Notes: generated by a model not told the origin, from the sequence alone. A stretch of DNA of 64,000 nt from Salinibacter pepae (GCF_947077775.1 NZ_CAMTTE010000001.1:558001-622000); one strand, 5' to 3'. Counted from the first letter of the stretch, positions 41,990 to 51,699 are shown. Translations and numbers: made by a program.

Positions 41990-43309
41990 ATGGACAAACT
42001 CGTCGTCCGCGGAGAGTCGTCTCTTCAAGGCCCCCTCACCGTGAGCGGATCGAAAAACACAGCCCTTCCGCTCATGGCCGCTACCCTTCTGGCAAAGGGC
42101 CCTTCGACCATCACCAACGTACCGGACCTGCGGGACGTGCGCACCTTTTCGAAGGTCATTCGGCACGGGGGCCCGGCGGTCGCCTTCGATGCCGACGCCC
42201 ACACCCTCTCGGTGGACGCGACCACCATCGAGACGCCGGTGGCGCCCTACGAGCTGGTCAAGAAGATGCGGGCCTCCTTCTACATGCTCGGCGCGCTCCT
42301 GGGGCGCTGCGGGACGGCCAAGGTGTCCCTCCCCGGAGGCTGCGCGTGGGGGCCCCGACCGGTCGACCTGCACATTGAGGGCATGAAGCAGTTCGGGGCC
42401 GATATTGAGCTGGACGAGGGCTACGTGCACGCCTCCACCCCAAACGGCGGGCTCGCGGGCGGCACCGTCCGGCTGGAGCCCGTGAGCGTGGGGGCCACCA
42501 TCAACCTTCTGCTCGCCGCCGTGACGGCCCAGGGCGGCTCCAAGATTGAGAACGCGGCCAAGGAGCCAGACGTGGTGGCCTTCGGGCGCGCCCTGCAGGA
42601 GATGGGGGCTCAGATCGACGGCCTCGGCACCCGGACGATCGAGGTGCAGGGCGTCGACGCGCTCAACGCGGGCGCCTTCCGCAACACGCCCGACCGCATC
42701 GAGCTGGGCACCTTCATCCTCATGGCCGCGACCGCCGCCGAGCCCGGCCGCCCCGTCGACATCCACGAGGGCACCCACGAGCACCTGGGCCCGGTCTTCA
42801 AGGAAAAGCTGGCCGAAACGGGGGTCGACGTGTCCTACGGCGACGAGACCGTCACCGTCACGCGCCCCGAGACGCTCCGTCCGGTTTCCGTCGAGACGTC
42901 CCCCTTCCCCGGCTTCGCGACCGACCTGCAGGCACAGTGGACCGTCTTGCTCAGCCGCACCGACGGCACGGCCACAGTGACGGACACGATCTACGACGAC
43001 CGGTTCAAGCACGTGCCGGAACTGCAGCGCCTCGGCATGGAGATCGAGGTGGACGGAAACGCGGCGACAATCCATGGGGGCGCGCCGCTGAAGGGGGCCA
43101 AGGTCATGAGCACGGACCTGCGGGCCGGCGTTTCCCTCGTGATGGCCGGCATGCTCGCCGAGGGCCGCACGGACGTTCTCCGCGTCTACCACCTCGACCG
43201 CGGGTACGAAGACCTCGAAGACAAGCTCCGCGGCGCCGGAGTCTCCATCCACCGCGAGGCGTACGACGAGTTTGCGGAGCCGGACCGGGCCCCCGCTCAG
43301 GACGGGTAA
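41990..43309 (+). CDS. murA: UDP-N-acetylglucosamine 1-carboxyvinyltransferase
   Basis: 439 residues; standard MurA has about 420. First committed step of peptidoglycan synthesis, transferring enolpyruvate from PEP to UDP-GlcNAc. Opening LVVRGESSLQGPLTVSGSKN includes the conserved Lys, then LVKKMRASFYMLGALLGRCG, and the active-site loop SLPGGCAWGPRPVDLHIEGM with Cys118 (equivalent to Cys115 of E. coli, the fosfomycin target). Also VGATINLLLAAVTAQGGSKI and TDLQAQWTVLLSR. The extra length is a C-terminal tail (YDEFAEPDRAPAQDG). ATG at 41990 is preferred to one 17 codons upstream. Confidence 0.96.
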   Translation: MDKLVVRGESSLQGPLTVSGSKNTALPLMAATLLAKGPSTITNVPDLRDVRTFSKVIRHGGPAVAFDADAHTLSVDATTIETPVAPYELVKKMRASFYMLGALLGRCGTAKVSLPGGCAWGPRPVDLHIEGMKQFGADIELDEGYVHASTPNGGLAGGTVRLEPVSVGATINLLLAAVTAQGGSKIENAAKEPDVVAFGRALQEMGAQIDGLGTRTIEVQGVDALNAGAFRNTPDRIELGTFILMAATAAEPGRPVDIHEGTHEHLGPVFKEKLAETGVDVSYGDETVTVTRPETLRPVSVETSPFPGFATDLQAQWTVLLSRTDGTATVTDTIYDDRFKHVPELQRLGMEIEVDGNAATIHGGAPLKGAKVMSTDLRAGVSLVMAGMLAEGRTDVLRVYHLDRGYEDLEDKLRGAGVSIHREAYDEFAEPDRAPAQDG

Positions 43310-43365
43310 CTCGCGTTCGCGGCTTTTCCTTGGGGCCGCGAGGTGCGCCTACACAGGAGCGGGCG

Positions 43366-46300
43366 TCAAAACGAGGCGTTGACCTGCACGCGCACCGTAT
43401 GGATCGGATCGGTCGTGGCCGGGGCGCGTCCGTCGTAGTTCAGCGTGGCACGGAGGCGGTCCGTAAACGCGTACTGCCCCTGCAGCCCCCAGAGCAGCGA
43501 GGTGCCGGGCCCGCGTCCATCGGTCAGTTCGAACTGCGCCCGCCCGACAGCCGTCCCGTTGAGGTCGACCCGCGCCACCTCGGCGTTCGCCGCAAGCCGC
43601 AGGCGCCCCGCGCGGCGCCACGTCAGCTCGAGCGGCACCGTGTACAGGTCGACGCGACGCCCCTTCGCCCGGTCCCGCTTTCGGGCATAGACCCCCGCCA
43701 GCGTCACGTCGAGCGCAGGACGGGGCTGGTACGAGACGCTGGGCCGCATTCGGAGCGTGCGGATGTCGAAACTACGGGCCTCGTCGAAGGCCTCGCTCTG
43801 CACCCGGTCGCGTTCCGCCGTGCCCGTCGCCCGGAGCTGCCAGGACGACGCCGGGCGGAGCCGTCCCTCCACCTTCCACCGGTTCAGGAACCGCCGCTCG
43901 CCCCCCGCGGCGCGCTCCGTAAGGCCCCGCACCTGCCGCCAGGAGGCATCCAGGCCGTATCCCCGCTGCGTCCGAAACACCTCCAGGCGCTGCTCAAGCC
44001 GCAGTGCGCCGTCGGTCGTGCGCCCCGGGCGCCGAAATTCATCCGGATCCAGCCGGTAGAGGGCCGTGGGAGTGTCGGTCCGGCTCTGCTCACGGACCTG
44101 GACGCGCGTCTCCGCGGTGACCCGGCGCAGTCCCTCCTTCCACCACGCGTCCCCGTCCGGCCACAAGCGCCGGGGGCGCAGCGCGAGGCGGGTGCGCAGT
44201 TGGAGATCAACGACGGACTCGAGCGTGTCGGACGGCACGAAGCGCTGCACGTACGTGCCCTCGTTGGGGGTTGTCTCCGGAACGAACTCGTCGACCTGCT
44301 GCACGCCATCGTCGTTGGCGTCGCGCCACACGTACTGCCCCCGCTCGGGCGAGGTCTGGACGTACACCTCGCGCTGAATGGGGGTGCGCTCGGTCGCCGC
44401 GTCGTAGAACAGCCGCGCGTCGACCGCCCGGTCCAGCGGCCGGGCGCGGCCGTCGATCCGCATGAGAACCGACTCGGTCTCGCGCCGCTGCTCGGTGCGG
44501 CGGAAGACATCGGTGACGTCGCGGCGTCGCAGCCCGCCCTCCACCGACACCCGGTAGGGCGCCTGCGGGTCGAGGGCGAGCTCTGTCTGGGCCGTCCACG
44601 TCCGCGACGCGTCGCGAAACGAACCGTCCACCACGCCCTGCTCGGTGCGGCGCTCCAGGCTGGCGGACGCCTCGACGGGCCCGTTGGCGTACGACAGCCC
44701 GGGCCGAACCTCCAGAAACCGAACCGACCCGGCCGTCAGGCTGTCCGTGCCTCGCGCTCGCTGGCGGCGGCGCTCCCGCCGTACGTCGAGCCGCGGCTCC
44801 AGGCGCCCGTCCCAGAGCGGCTGGCGCACCGTGGCCGCCTGCCGCCGCCAGGCCCCCTCGACCTCCGCGGAGCGATCGGTGCTGGTGATGGAGACGGCCT
44901 GGAGTGACAGGCGGGGCCATCCGGGCTCCTGGACGGAGAGCCTCCCCCGCCGCCGCCACGCCTCGAAGGCCGATCCGACCGTCAGCCGGCCGCCACCGGC
45001 CTCCAGGGACGAATCCCGTCCCCAATCGACGCTCACCTGCCCTTCGTCCACCGTTTCGTCGCCGCGATCTAGAAGGCGGTCCGGGAGCCCCGACCCGCCG
45101 CGCGAAAGATTCCACCGCCGCCCGTATTCGATGGGACGCGTCTGGTCGAACGTGACAAAGTTCTGGCCCCGCTCGCGGCGCCGCACCCGGCCCGATACCG
45201 TTCCGAGCGTCGTGCCTGCGACCTCCATCCTCATCGGGGCGACCCGCACCCCGGCCGTGTACGCCCGGCCCCGATCGTCGCCCGCATCGCGCCCCGAGAA
45301 CCGATTTTGATCGTTTAGCGACCCGGCCCACTCCCCAAACACCTCGACACCAGCCACCGGCTCGACCGAGCCGGTCAGGTCGACGAGGCGCTGTCGGGTC
45401 GGGGCCGGAAGCGGTTGAACGGGGGCGTAGGCCCCGCCCCCCGGCCCTGCATACGCGTAGACAACCCCGTTCGTCTCGGCCCCGGCGCGCTGGTAGTCTC
45501 CCTCTCCGGCCCCCACTCGCGTGAAGCGGACCCGGAAGACCGGGGCCTCCGGGGGCGGCGCGTCCTCCACGGCCACGAAGATCGTGTCCTGCGTCCCGTC
45601 GGGCGACGCGATCGGCTCGCGGCGGTAATGGACGTAGGGCGCATCCGAATCGAACTCCACGCGGCGCGCCCCGCTCCGAACCGCCGACGCGTCCCCGGCC
45701 CGCGCGAGGCGGAGCGAGTCCTGGCGGGACAGGTCGAAGGCCGTCTGAAAGTCGCGGCCGTCGGCCTGCCGGACGACCGTGGCCCCCACGTTGACCCGGG
45801 CGTCGCCGTCGCGTCCCCGCCACGCCCCCGCCGTTGCCCGCCCGCCGACCAGCGTCCGCGTGAACTGCGTGGTCGAGTACTGAAACTCGACGGCAATGCG
45901 CCGGTCGTCCGTGATGAGGCGGTCGGCGGTAAATGTGATCTCGGCCTGCGTGTAGTCGATCACGTAGTCCTCGGTTCGGCCGCGCGTAAGGCGCTCGCCG
46001 TCCAGAAAGACGCGCTCCGACCCCGCGACGACGATGATGGCCTCCTCCCCATTCGCTCCCCGAAGGCGATACGGCCCCTGAACCCCGTCGGTCGGCGCGA
46101 TGTCCTGCGTGCGGAACTGCCCCCGGCTCACCGCCCCGAAGGCGGTGACCTCCCCCTCCGCCAGCCCGGCGGCCGCGCCCAGCCCGTCGCTCTCGACAGA
46201 AACGCCCTGCACCTTCTGCGAAAACGGGCCGAACGTCCCACCGTCGAGATCCACGTCCACGTCCCCGAGGCGAGCCCTGCCCTGGGGGGCCTCCACCGAT

Positions 46301-46947
46301 AGAAAGACACGGTCGAAGTCTTGAAGGCGCTGGGTCGTGCCCTCGGGCTGGATGGGCGTGTTCTCGTCGGTGAGCAGGGCCTGGACGAACACGCTGTCGG
46401 CCACCTCGCCCTGCAGTTGCATGCGGAGCCCCGACTCCACGCTCACGTCGCGCTGCGTGCCGCCCACCACGCCCCGCGAGATGGAGCCGCTCCGCTGAAT
46501 GTCAATGCCGTCGAAGGGATCGAACCCAGTGGTGTCGGGCCGATTCTCCTCCACGACCACCGTCGCCGAGTCCGCCGCGGCACTCGTGTCCGGGGCCCGG
46601 CGGCGATACACCTCCTCGAAGGCGAACGGATACGTCCGGTAGCGGGCGAACAGGGTGTCGCGGGCCCCGAGGAGGTCGTCCCGACGCACCCACAACCGCC
46701 CGGTTCGCGCCTCGATCCGGTACTCGGACGTATCGAGGCGGGTCGGGCCGACCCGAATTGTCTCGCTGCCCGGCAGCACAAACCGGCGTAGCTGATACGG
46801 CTGCGGCTGAAAGGTGTCAATCGTGTCTCGGTGACGCCCAAGGTCCCTCAGCACCTGCGTCGTGTCCTGCGCCGCCGCCTCGCCCAGGAGCAGCCCCCCT
46901 ACGCCACACAGCAGCAGCACCCGAACAATCGACGGAGCGTACGACAC
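43366..46947 (-). CDS. Very large exported surface / outer-membrane beta-rich protein
   Basis: 1193 residues. Signal peptide 1-26 (IVRVLLLCGVGGLLLGEAAA). N-terminal beta domain (about 40-120: RRFVLPGSETIRVGPTRLDT, YRIEARTGRLWVRRDDLLGA), a Ser/Thr/Asp linker, then a long region of amphipathic strands. A repeated surface-protein motif is visible at about 290-350: QGPYRLRGANGEEAIIVVAG, SERVFLDGERLTRGRTEDYV, IDYTQAEITFTADRLITDDR. The second half alternates charged strands as in a large barrel (RVSVEGGLRRRDVTDVFRRT) and ends with VRVQVNASF, an aromatic terminal residue typical of outer-membrane barrels. Also contains a Ca-binding-like DANDDGVQQVDEFVPE. Family not recognised. It follows the propeller gene by 85 bases. 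Confidence 0.75.
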   Translation of the reverse strand: MSYAPSIVRVLLLCGVGGLLLGEAAAQDTTQVLRDLGRHRDTIDTFQPQPYQLRRFVLPGSETIRVGPTRLDTSEYRIEARTGRLWVRRDDLLGARDTLFARYRTYPFAFEEVYRRRAPDTSAAADSATVVVEENRPDTTGFDPFDGIDIQRSGSISRGVVGGTQRDVSVESGLRMQLQGEVADSVFVQALLTDENTPIQPEGTTQRLQDFDRVFLSVEAPQGRARLGDVDVDLDGGTFGPFSQKVQGVSVESDGLGAAAGLAEGEVTAFGAVSRGQFRTQDIAPTDGVQGPYRLRGANGEEAIIVVAGSERVFLDGERLTRGRTEDYVIDYTQAEITFTADRLITDDRRIAVEFQYSTTQFTRTLVGGRATAGAWRGRDGDARVNVGATVVRQADGRDFQTAFDLSRQDSLRLARAGDASAVRSGARRVEFDSDAPYVHYRREPIASPDGTQDTIFVAVEDAPPPEAPVFRVRFTRVGAGEGDYQRAGAETNGVVYAYAGPGGGAYAPVQPLPAPTRQRLVDLTGSVEPVAGVEVFGEWAGSLNDQNRFSGRDAGDDRGRAYTAGVRVAPMRMEVAGTTLGTVSGRVRRRERGQNFVTFDQTRPIEYGRRWNLSRGGSGLPDRLLDRGDETVDEGQVSVDWGRDSSLEAGGGRLTVGSAFEAWRRRGRLSVQEPGWPRLSLQAVSITSTDRSAEVEGAWRRQAATVRQPLWDGRLEPRLDVRRERRRQRARGTDSLTAGSVRFLEVRPGLSYANGPVEASASLERRTEQGVVDGSFRDASRTWTAQTELALDPQAPYRVSVEGGLRRRDVTDVFRRTEQRRETESVLMRIDGRARPLDRAVDARLFYDAATERTPIQREVYVQTSPERGQYVWRDANDDGVQQVDEFVPETTPNEGTYVQRFVPSDTLESVVDLQLRTRLALRPRRLWPDGDAWWKEGLRRVTAETRVQVREQSRTDTPTALYRLDPDEFRRPGRTTDGALRLEQRLEVFRTQRGYGLDASWRQVRGLTERAAGGERRFLNRWKVEGRLRPASSWQLRATGTAERDRVQSEAFDEARSFDIRTLRMRPSVSYQPRPALDVTLAGVYARKRDRAKGRRVDLYTVPLELTWRRAGRLRLAANAEVARVDLNGTAVGRAQFELTDGRGPGTSLLWGLQGQYAFTDRLRATLNYDGRAPATTDPIHTVRVQVNASF

Positions 46948-47032
46948 GAGCGGTACCGCGCCAGCGGAACGAAACGAGCATTAGTGATTCCCCGAGCGAC
47001 GCTGCTTCCCGACGACGTTCGTCTTTCTGCCG

Positions 47033-47962
47033 CTACCAGGCCGGGCGCCGAAGCAGCCGCGTTTCGGTAAGCAGGTACGCGCGGTCCTGGTACACGGCCA
47101 CGTCAACGAGCGGCTCGCCGAGGTCGACCGTGTGCTCCGCGACGACACCCACCGCCCGGTTCCACACGAGGACGCGGCGCGGGCAGACGATCCACAGCCG
47201 GCCGCGATGGACGGCGAGGGCCTGCACGGCGGCCGGGGCGAGTCCGGGCACGCGACGGCGAAACGTGCCGACGGCATCGTAGATGAGCACCGCTTCGCGA
47301 CCGGCGTCGGCCACGTACAGGCGGCGGTCCGGCCCCAGGGCCAACGCAACCGGATCCTGCAGCCGCCCTCCTCGCCCAGACACGACGGCCTGCACCTGCC
47401 CTACGTCACTCCACTTCCAAACTTGGCGGTTGCGCGAATCGAGCACGAACACGGCCCCCTCGTCGTCCCGCGCCACCCCGATTGGCCGCCCATCGCCCTG
47501 GACCGAGGCCCCTCCTTGTCCGTCCCGAACGGTCCACTCCCCGGCCGTCCGCCGCCCGGCCTGCCCGACGGGCAGCGACTCGAGATACTGCCCCTCCGTC
47601 GACAACCGCTGGACGCGACCGTTGTAGGTGTCGGCCACGAGGAGAGTTTGTCCGTTCGTCGGATCGATGGCCGAGGGCGTGTCGAACGTGCCCGGTCGCG
47701 TGCCCGTCCCGCCCAGCACATCCCGGCGGGTGCCATCGGCCTCAAAAATGCCTACCACGTCACGCCCCGCGTCCGCAACGTAGAGACGCCCTCGCGGATC
47801 AACGGCGAGCGCCCGTGCTTCCTCAAACTGCGCGAGGACCGTTCCCGCTGCGCGGTCCGTCCCCTGCGCATGCGCCAGCCCTACGGTCCATACGCCTCCG
47901 CCCCCCCACAGAAGCAGGACCCCGAGCCCAGCACACAGCAGATGGCGGCAACGCATACACAC
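47033..47962 (-). CDS. Exported NHL-like beta-propeller protein
   Basis: 309 residues. N-terminal signal segment 1-32 (LCAGLGVLLLWGGGGVWTVG, LAHAQ). Then about six propeller blades with the NHL spacing: EARALAVDPRGRLYVADAGR, PSAIDPTNGQTLLVADTYNG, PIGVARDDEGAVFVLDSRNR, PVALALGPDRRLYVADAGRE, VQALAVHRGRLWIVCPRR, and DVAVYQDRAYLLTETRLL. Such propellers usually bind other proteins or polysaccharides outside the cytoplasm. The gene starts 8 bases after the purD stop and is followed by the 1193-residue surface protein, so it may be co-transcribed with both. No function can be assigned. Confidence 0.78.
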   Translation of the reverse strand: MCMRCRHLLCAGLGVLLLWGGGGVWTVGLAHAQGTDRAAGTVLAQFEEARALAVDPRGRLYVADAGRDVVGIFEADGTRRDVLGGTGTRPGTFDTPSAIDPTNGQTLLVADTYNGRVQRLSTEGQYLESLPVGQAGRRTAGEWTVRDGQGGASVQGDGRPIGVARDDEGAVFVLDSRNRQVWKWSDVGQVQAVVSGRGGRLQDPVALALGPDRRLYVADAGREAVLIYDAVGTFRRRVPGLAPAAVQALAVHRGRLWIVCPRRVLVWNRAVGVVAEHTVDLGEPLVDVAVYQDRAYLLTETRLLRRPAW

Positions 47963-47970
47963 AGGGGGAC

Positions 47971-49263
47971 CTACGATGCATTTAGGTGAGCCAGCCCCTT
48001 CTCGCCAATATCGCGGCGGTAGGTCTTGCCCGCAAACTCGACGCGGTCGACACCGTCGTACGCCCGATCGAGGGCCGCCGGCAGGTCTCGTCCGGTGGCG
48101 GTGACGCCGAGCACGCGGCCCCCGCCGGTCACGAGCGTCCCCTCCGGCGTGAGCCGGGTGCCGGCGTGGATGACCGACACGTCCTCGAGGGCCTCCGCGT
48201 CCCCAACCCCGGCAATCTCAAAGCCCGTCTCGTAGTCGGTCGGGTATCCGTCCGAGGCGAGCACGACGCAGGCCGCCGCTCCGGGCGTGGTCCGGAGGTT
48301 GCCGCCCTGCAGGTCGCCCTCCGCGAGGTTCCGGAAGAGCGCGGCCAGGTCCGACTCCACGAGCGGAAGCACGACCTGGGCCTCGGGATCGCCGAGGCGG
48401 CAGTTGTACTCGACCACCTTCGGCCCCTCCTCCGTGATCATGAGGCCGCAGTAGAGCACCCCGCGGTACGGCGTGCCCTCCTCCTGCATGCCCTGAAGGG
48501 TCGGCTCGATGATCTCGCGGCAGATGCGGGAGAGCAGCGCTCCGTCCACGATCGGGGCCGGGGCAAACGCGCCCATGCCCCCTGTATTCGGGCCGGTGCC
48601 GCCCTCCCCGATGGGCTTGTGGTCCTGGGACGGCGGGAGAAGAACGTAGTGCGCCCCGTCGGTGAGGGCCAGGACGCTCACCTCCTCCCCGTCCATCTTT
48701 TCCTCGATCACGACCTGATCGCCCGCCGCCCCGAAGGCCCGCTGGTTTGCGATCTGGCCCAGCGCGTCGTGGGCCTCGTCCAGGGTGGAGCACACGAAGG
48801 CGCCCTTCCCGCCCGCCAGGCCGTCCGCCTTCACCACGACCGGGGCCCCCACCGCATCGAGGTGGGCCGCCGCGTCGTCGGCCTCTTCCGCGTCAAACAC
48901 CCGGAACGATGCCGTTGGCACGTCGTGGCGCGCCATGAATTGATCGGCGAAGGCCTTGCTGCCCTCCAGCTGCGCGGCCGTCTTCGTGGGCCCCACGATG
49001 GGCAGCCCGGCCGCCTCAAACCGGTCGACGATGCCCGTCACGAGCGGCCGCTCGGGCCCCACCAGGGTCAGATCGATGGCCTCCGTCTCCGCAAAGTCGA
49101 CCAGCCCGTCCAGGTCGGTCGCCTCCAGGCCCACGTTTGTGGCCTTCTGGGCCGTGCCGGGGTTGCCGGGCGCGGCGAACAGGGCGGACACCTGATCGCT
49201 CTGGGCCAGGGCCTTCACGAGCGCGTGCTCTCGTCCTCCACTTCCGACTATGAGGATTCGCAT
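47971..49263 (-). CDS. purD: Phosphoribosylamine-glycine ligase (GAR synthetase)
   Basis: 430 residues, normal length. ATP-grasp enzyme forming glycinamide ribonucleotide in purine synthesis. MRILIVGSGGREHALVKALA at the start, VGPERPLVTGIVDRFEAAGL, KTAAQLEGSKAFADQFMARH, the ATP-grasp part PVVVKADGLAGGKGAFVCST, VIEEKMDGEEVSVLALTDG, the signature PNTGGMGAFAPAPI, and EYNCRLGDPEAQVVLPLVES. The ATG at 49263 is the universal PurD start. Genes of purine synthesis are otherwise absent here except purA. The following propeller gene is only 8 bases away. Confidence 0.97.
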   Translation of the reverse strand: MRILIVGSGGREHALVKALAQSDQVSALFAAPGNPGTAQKATNVGLEATDLDGLVDFAETEAIDLTLVGPERPLVTGIVDRFEAAGLPIVGPTKTAAQLEGSKAFADQFMARHDVPTASFRVFDAEEADDAAAHLDAVGAPVVVKADGLAGGKGAFVCSTLDEAHDALGQIANQRAFGAAGDQVVIEEKMDGEEVSVLALTDGAHYVLLPPSQDHKPIGEGGTGPNTGGMGAFAPAPIVDGALLSRICREIIEPTLQGMQEEGTPYRGVLYCGLMITEEGPKVVEYNCRLGDPEAQVVLPLVESDLAALFRNLAEGDLQGGNLRTTPGAAACVVLASDGYPTDYETGFEIAGVGDAEALEDVSVIHAGTRLTPEGTLVTGGGRVLGVTATGRDLPAALDRAYDGVDRVEFAGKTYRRDIGEKGLAHLNAS

Positions 49264-49367
49264 ACGGTTTTTGATGACTGACCGGGAAGAACCAGTTACA
49301 CTGAAACCTCCCCCCTCGCCGCGCCGTGCGGCAGGATCCATTTCAACATAGGTGACGGCTCCCACTG

Positions 49368-50663
49368 ATGCACACGCTCCTGTCTCATTTTGCCTCCTGG
49401 GGATCCCAGACGCGTTTTCGCCAACGCGGTCTGCGGGCCGCCTTCGCCCTTCTCCTCGGCGGGATAGTGGGGCTGACGGCGGCGCCGGCGGCCGGGCAGG
49501 CGTTTCCAGGGGCCCTGGACGAGCCCGCCATCAACCTCCGGCTGTATCCCCTCGCCACGTGGAGCCCACGGGTCGGTGGGGGCGCCGGGGCCGGACTCGT
49601 CGTGCATCACCTGGGGCGTCGGCACGCACAGGCCCTCCTCACCGCAGCGCCCGCCCGGCACGAACAGGTGGCCACCGCGGCCTGGGCCAGTGCCAATCCC
49701 GAGCGGGCCCGCCAGTATGTGCTGGTGAATGCCCGGGGCCTCCACACGAACCGGGACTGGTTTTATGGACTCGGGCCTAGGTCGTCGTCCGACGCCCGGC
49801 AGCCCATCGAACGCTCCGCCGCCCGGGTCCGCATTCGGGCCGGACAGCACTTTCTCGACCGGCGACTGCTCCTCCAGCCCCACGTCGGCCTCTCGGCCCA
49901 CCGGGTCGATCGCGTTCCATCCCCCGCGGATCCGAGCCTGGACGCGGCGTCCCGGCGGCACCTCCGGCAACTGGCGAGCAGTCGGATCGGCCCGTTGGCC
50001 CCGAGCCATACCGCCCTGCGCGTGGGGGTCGATGTGCAGTACGACACCCGTTCCCCTCGTCCTCGGCCCACGCGCGGCCTGCTCCTAGACGGCGGCTGGG
50101 AGCGATACGGGGCGGTCTCCTCCTTCGTGCAGTACGATCGCCTGGACCTCAGCGCCGAAGGATTGGTGCCCCTCGGCGGCGCGCATCACCTGGTGGGACG
50201 GCTGTCCCTAGCCCGCACTGTCACGCGCGGCGAGGCGTCGGTCCCCTACTACCTGCGCCCGATGCTCGACGGCACCCAGGTCCCCGGGTTGGCTCGGCAC
50301 CGCTTCGTCGACTCCGACCGCCTGATCGGCAGCATGCTATACCGCTTTCCGCTCGCCCAGCCCCTACGTGTGCTTCGCCTTGGCGGCCACGTGGGCCTTC
50401 ACGCCGCGAGCGTGTACGACGACGTGTTTGCCGACGCGGCGCTTGACCTCACGTTTGACGACGCCGCAGACGTGGGGGAGGCGTCCGTGCCCCTGCGGCC
50501 GGCCGCGTCCGTCGGGCTTCGGATGGGGCTCTCGTTTCGCGCGGTGCCTGCACTCGACCTGGCGCTCGGCGTCGGCCCGGAAGGGGTGACGGGCGTCCGG
50601 TTTGCCCTGCACCAGGACCTGCAGGCCCTGCGTCCGCCCCACCATCAGTTGCGCCAGCCGTAA
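49368..50663 (+). CDS. Omp85/BamA-type outer-membrane barrel without POTRA domains
   Basis: 431 residues. Signal segment about 1-44 (AAFALLLGGIVGLTAAPAAG preceded by an Arg-rich stretch), then a barrel only: INLRLYPLATWSPRVGGGAG, LQPHVGLSAHRVDRVP, LRVGVDVQYDTRSPRPRPTR followed by GLLLDGGWERYGAVSSFVQY, which is the Omp85 C-terminal pattern YDTRDxxxxPTRG, and LSAEGLVPLGGAHHLVGRLS. A segment near SDRLIGSMLYRFPLAQPLRV matches the penultimate strands. Bacterial surface-antigen type barrels of this size, lacking POTRA, are known beside patatin-like or unknown proteins. Role unknown; divergent from purD across 104 bases. Confidence 0.7.
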   Translation: MHTLLSHFASWGSQTRFRQRGLRAAFALLLGGIVGLTAAPAAGQAFPGALDEPAINLRLYPLATWSPRVGGGAGAGLVVHHLGRRHAQALLTAAPARHEQVATAAWASANPERARQYVLVNARGLHTNRDWFYGLGPRSSSDARQPIERSAARVRIRAGQHFLDRRLLLQPHVGLSAHRVDRVPSPADPSLDAASRRHLRQLASSRIGPLAPSHTALRVGVDVQYDTRSPRPRPTRGLLLDGGWERYGAVSSFVQYDRLDLSAEGLVPLGGAHHLVGRLSLARTVTRGEASVPYYLRPMLDGTQVPGLARHRFVDSDRLIGSMLYRFPLAQPLRVLRLGGHVGLHAASVYDDVFADAALDLTFDDAADVGEASVPLRPAASVGLRMGLSFRAVPALDLALGVGPEGVTGVRFALHQDLQALRPPHHQLRQP

Positions 50664-50712
50664 GCCGGCGCTCCTCGTCCACTCGGCCGCCCCGTCGATC
50701 CTCCCGTTTTTC

Positions 50713-51699
50713 ATGCCGCCCGTCCTCGTTGCTATTCTCTCCGGCCTCGTCGCAGCGTATGCGCTTCTGGCAGGGGCCGCGGCCCTGGGCTTTCTCGCCG
50801 CCCGGCGCGGGTCGCCGCCGAGCGCGCCTGCCGAGTGGCCGTCCGTCGCAATCGTCCCCGCCCGCGACGAGGATGCGGGACGCCTCCGGGACGCCGTGCA
50901 GTCCTGCGCGTACCCCACCGACCGCATTGCGGTCGCGCGGCCCGGTGGGCCGGTCCCGGGCGACGTCACCCTGACCCTTCCCGCCGGGGCCGACGCCCCG
51001 CCCACCTGGCCGCGGTCGATGGTGCGGCACAGCCGGGCCGACGCGCCCGTCGTGATGGGCCCCACGCTGGTGGAGCACGACGACCTGTTCCTGCCCCGCC
51101 TGGAGGCCCTCCAGCACCTGGGCCGCCTGACGCTCCTCGGCGGGGCCGCGCATCTGGGCCTTCCCCTGGGCCCCGGCACGGCCAACCGGGCCCTCGACGC
51201 CAAATCGCGGCCCCCCGGCTCGACGTCCCCCAAGGCCTCTGTGCCGCCCGCCCCTCTCGCCCCCGCTACGGCCGCCTTCAATCCCGAGCCGGAGGCCGCC
51301 GTGACGCGTCCCCCTGCGGATTCGTTCGTCGATCTTCTCCGGAACCAGGCCGAGTGGTTCCGCGAGGCGATCCGCGCGCCGTCCCGGGTCGTGCAGGCCC
51401 AGGCCGTGGGGCTCTGGCTGGTCCACGCCGCACTGCTTGCCTGTTGTGCCGCCGCCCTCGCGCTGCCCGCATGGCGCCAGCCCACCCTCCTCGCCCTCCT
51501 CGGCAAGATGGGCGCGGACGTGGTGCTCGCCCTTCCGGCCGCGTCCCACTTCGGGCAGCGCCAACTGCTCCGGTCCACCGTCGCGACCGTCCTGATGCTG
51601 GTGCTCTCTCTCCCCCTCGCAGGCGGATGGGCCCTGGTGGCGCCGTCACGAGGGCGGCAGGCCGGACGGAACGCCCATGATGAAATACGAGCGTCCTGA
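50713..51699 (+). CDS. Degenerate family-2 glycosyltransferase-like membrane protein
   Basis: 328 residues. N-terminal membrane helix about 3-28 (LVAILSGLVAAYALLAGAAA), then EWPSVAIVPARDEDAGRLRD, which matches the start of GT2 enzymes (SVIVPARNEE). The expected nucleotide-binding DDGSTD and catalytic DxD blocks are missing; the text goes straight to PVVMGPTLVEHDDLFLPRLE and HLGLPLGPGTANRALDAKSR, as in the later part of GT2 domains. Two or three membrane helices near the C-terminus (VGLWLVHAALLACCAAALAL) follow. It therefore looks like a shortened, probably inactive GT2 protein. ATG at 50713. The polysaccharide deacetylase gene follows after 47 bases. Confidence 0.6.
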   Translation: MPPVLVAILSGLVAAYALLAGAAALGFLAARRGSPPSAPAEWPSVAIVPARDEDAGRLRDAVQSCAYPTDRIAVARPGGPVPGDVTLTLPAGADAPPTWPRSMVRHSRADAPVVMGPTLVEHDDLFLPRLEALQHLGRLTLLGGAAHLGLPLGPGTANRALDAKSRPPGSTSPKASVPPAPLAPATAAFNPEPEAAVTRPPADSFVDLLRNQAEWFREAIRAPSRVVQAQAVGLWLVHAALLACCAAALALPAWRQPTLLALLGKMGADVVLALPAASHFGQRQLLRSTVATVLMLVLSLPLAGGWALVAPSRGRQAGRNAHDEIRAS

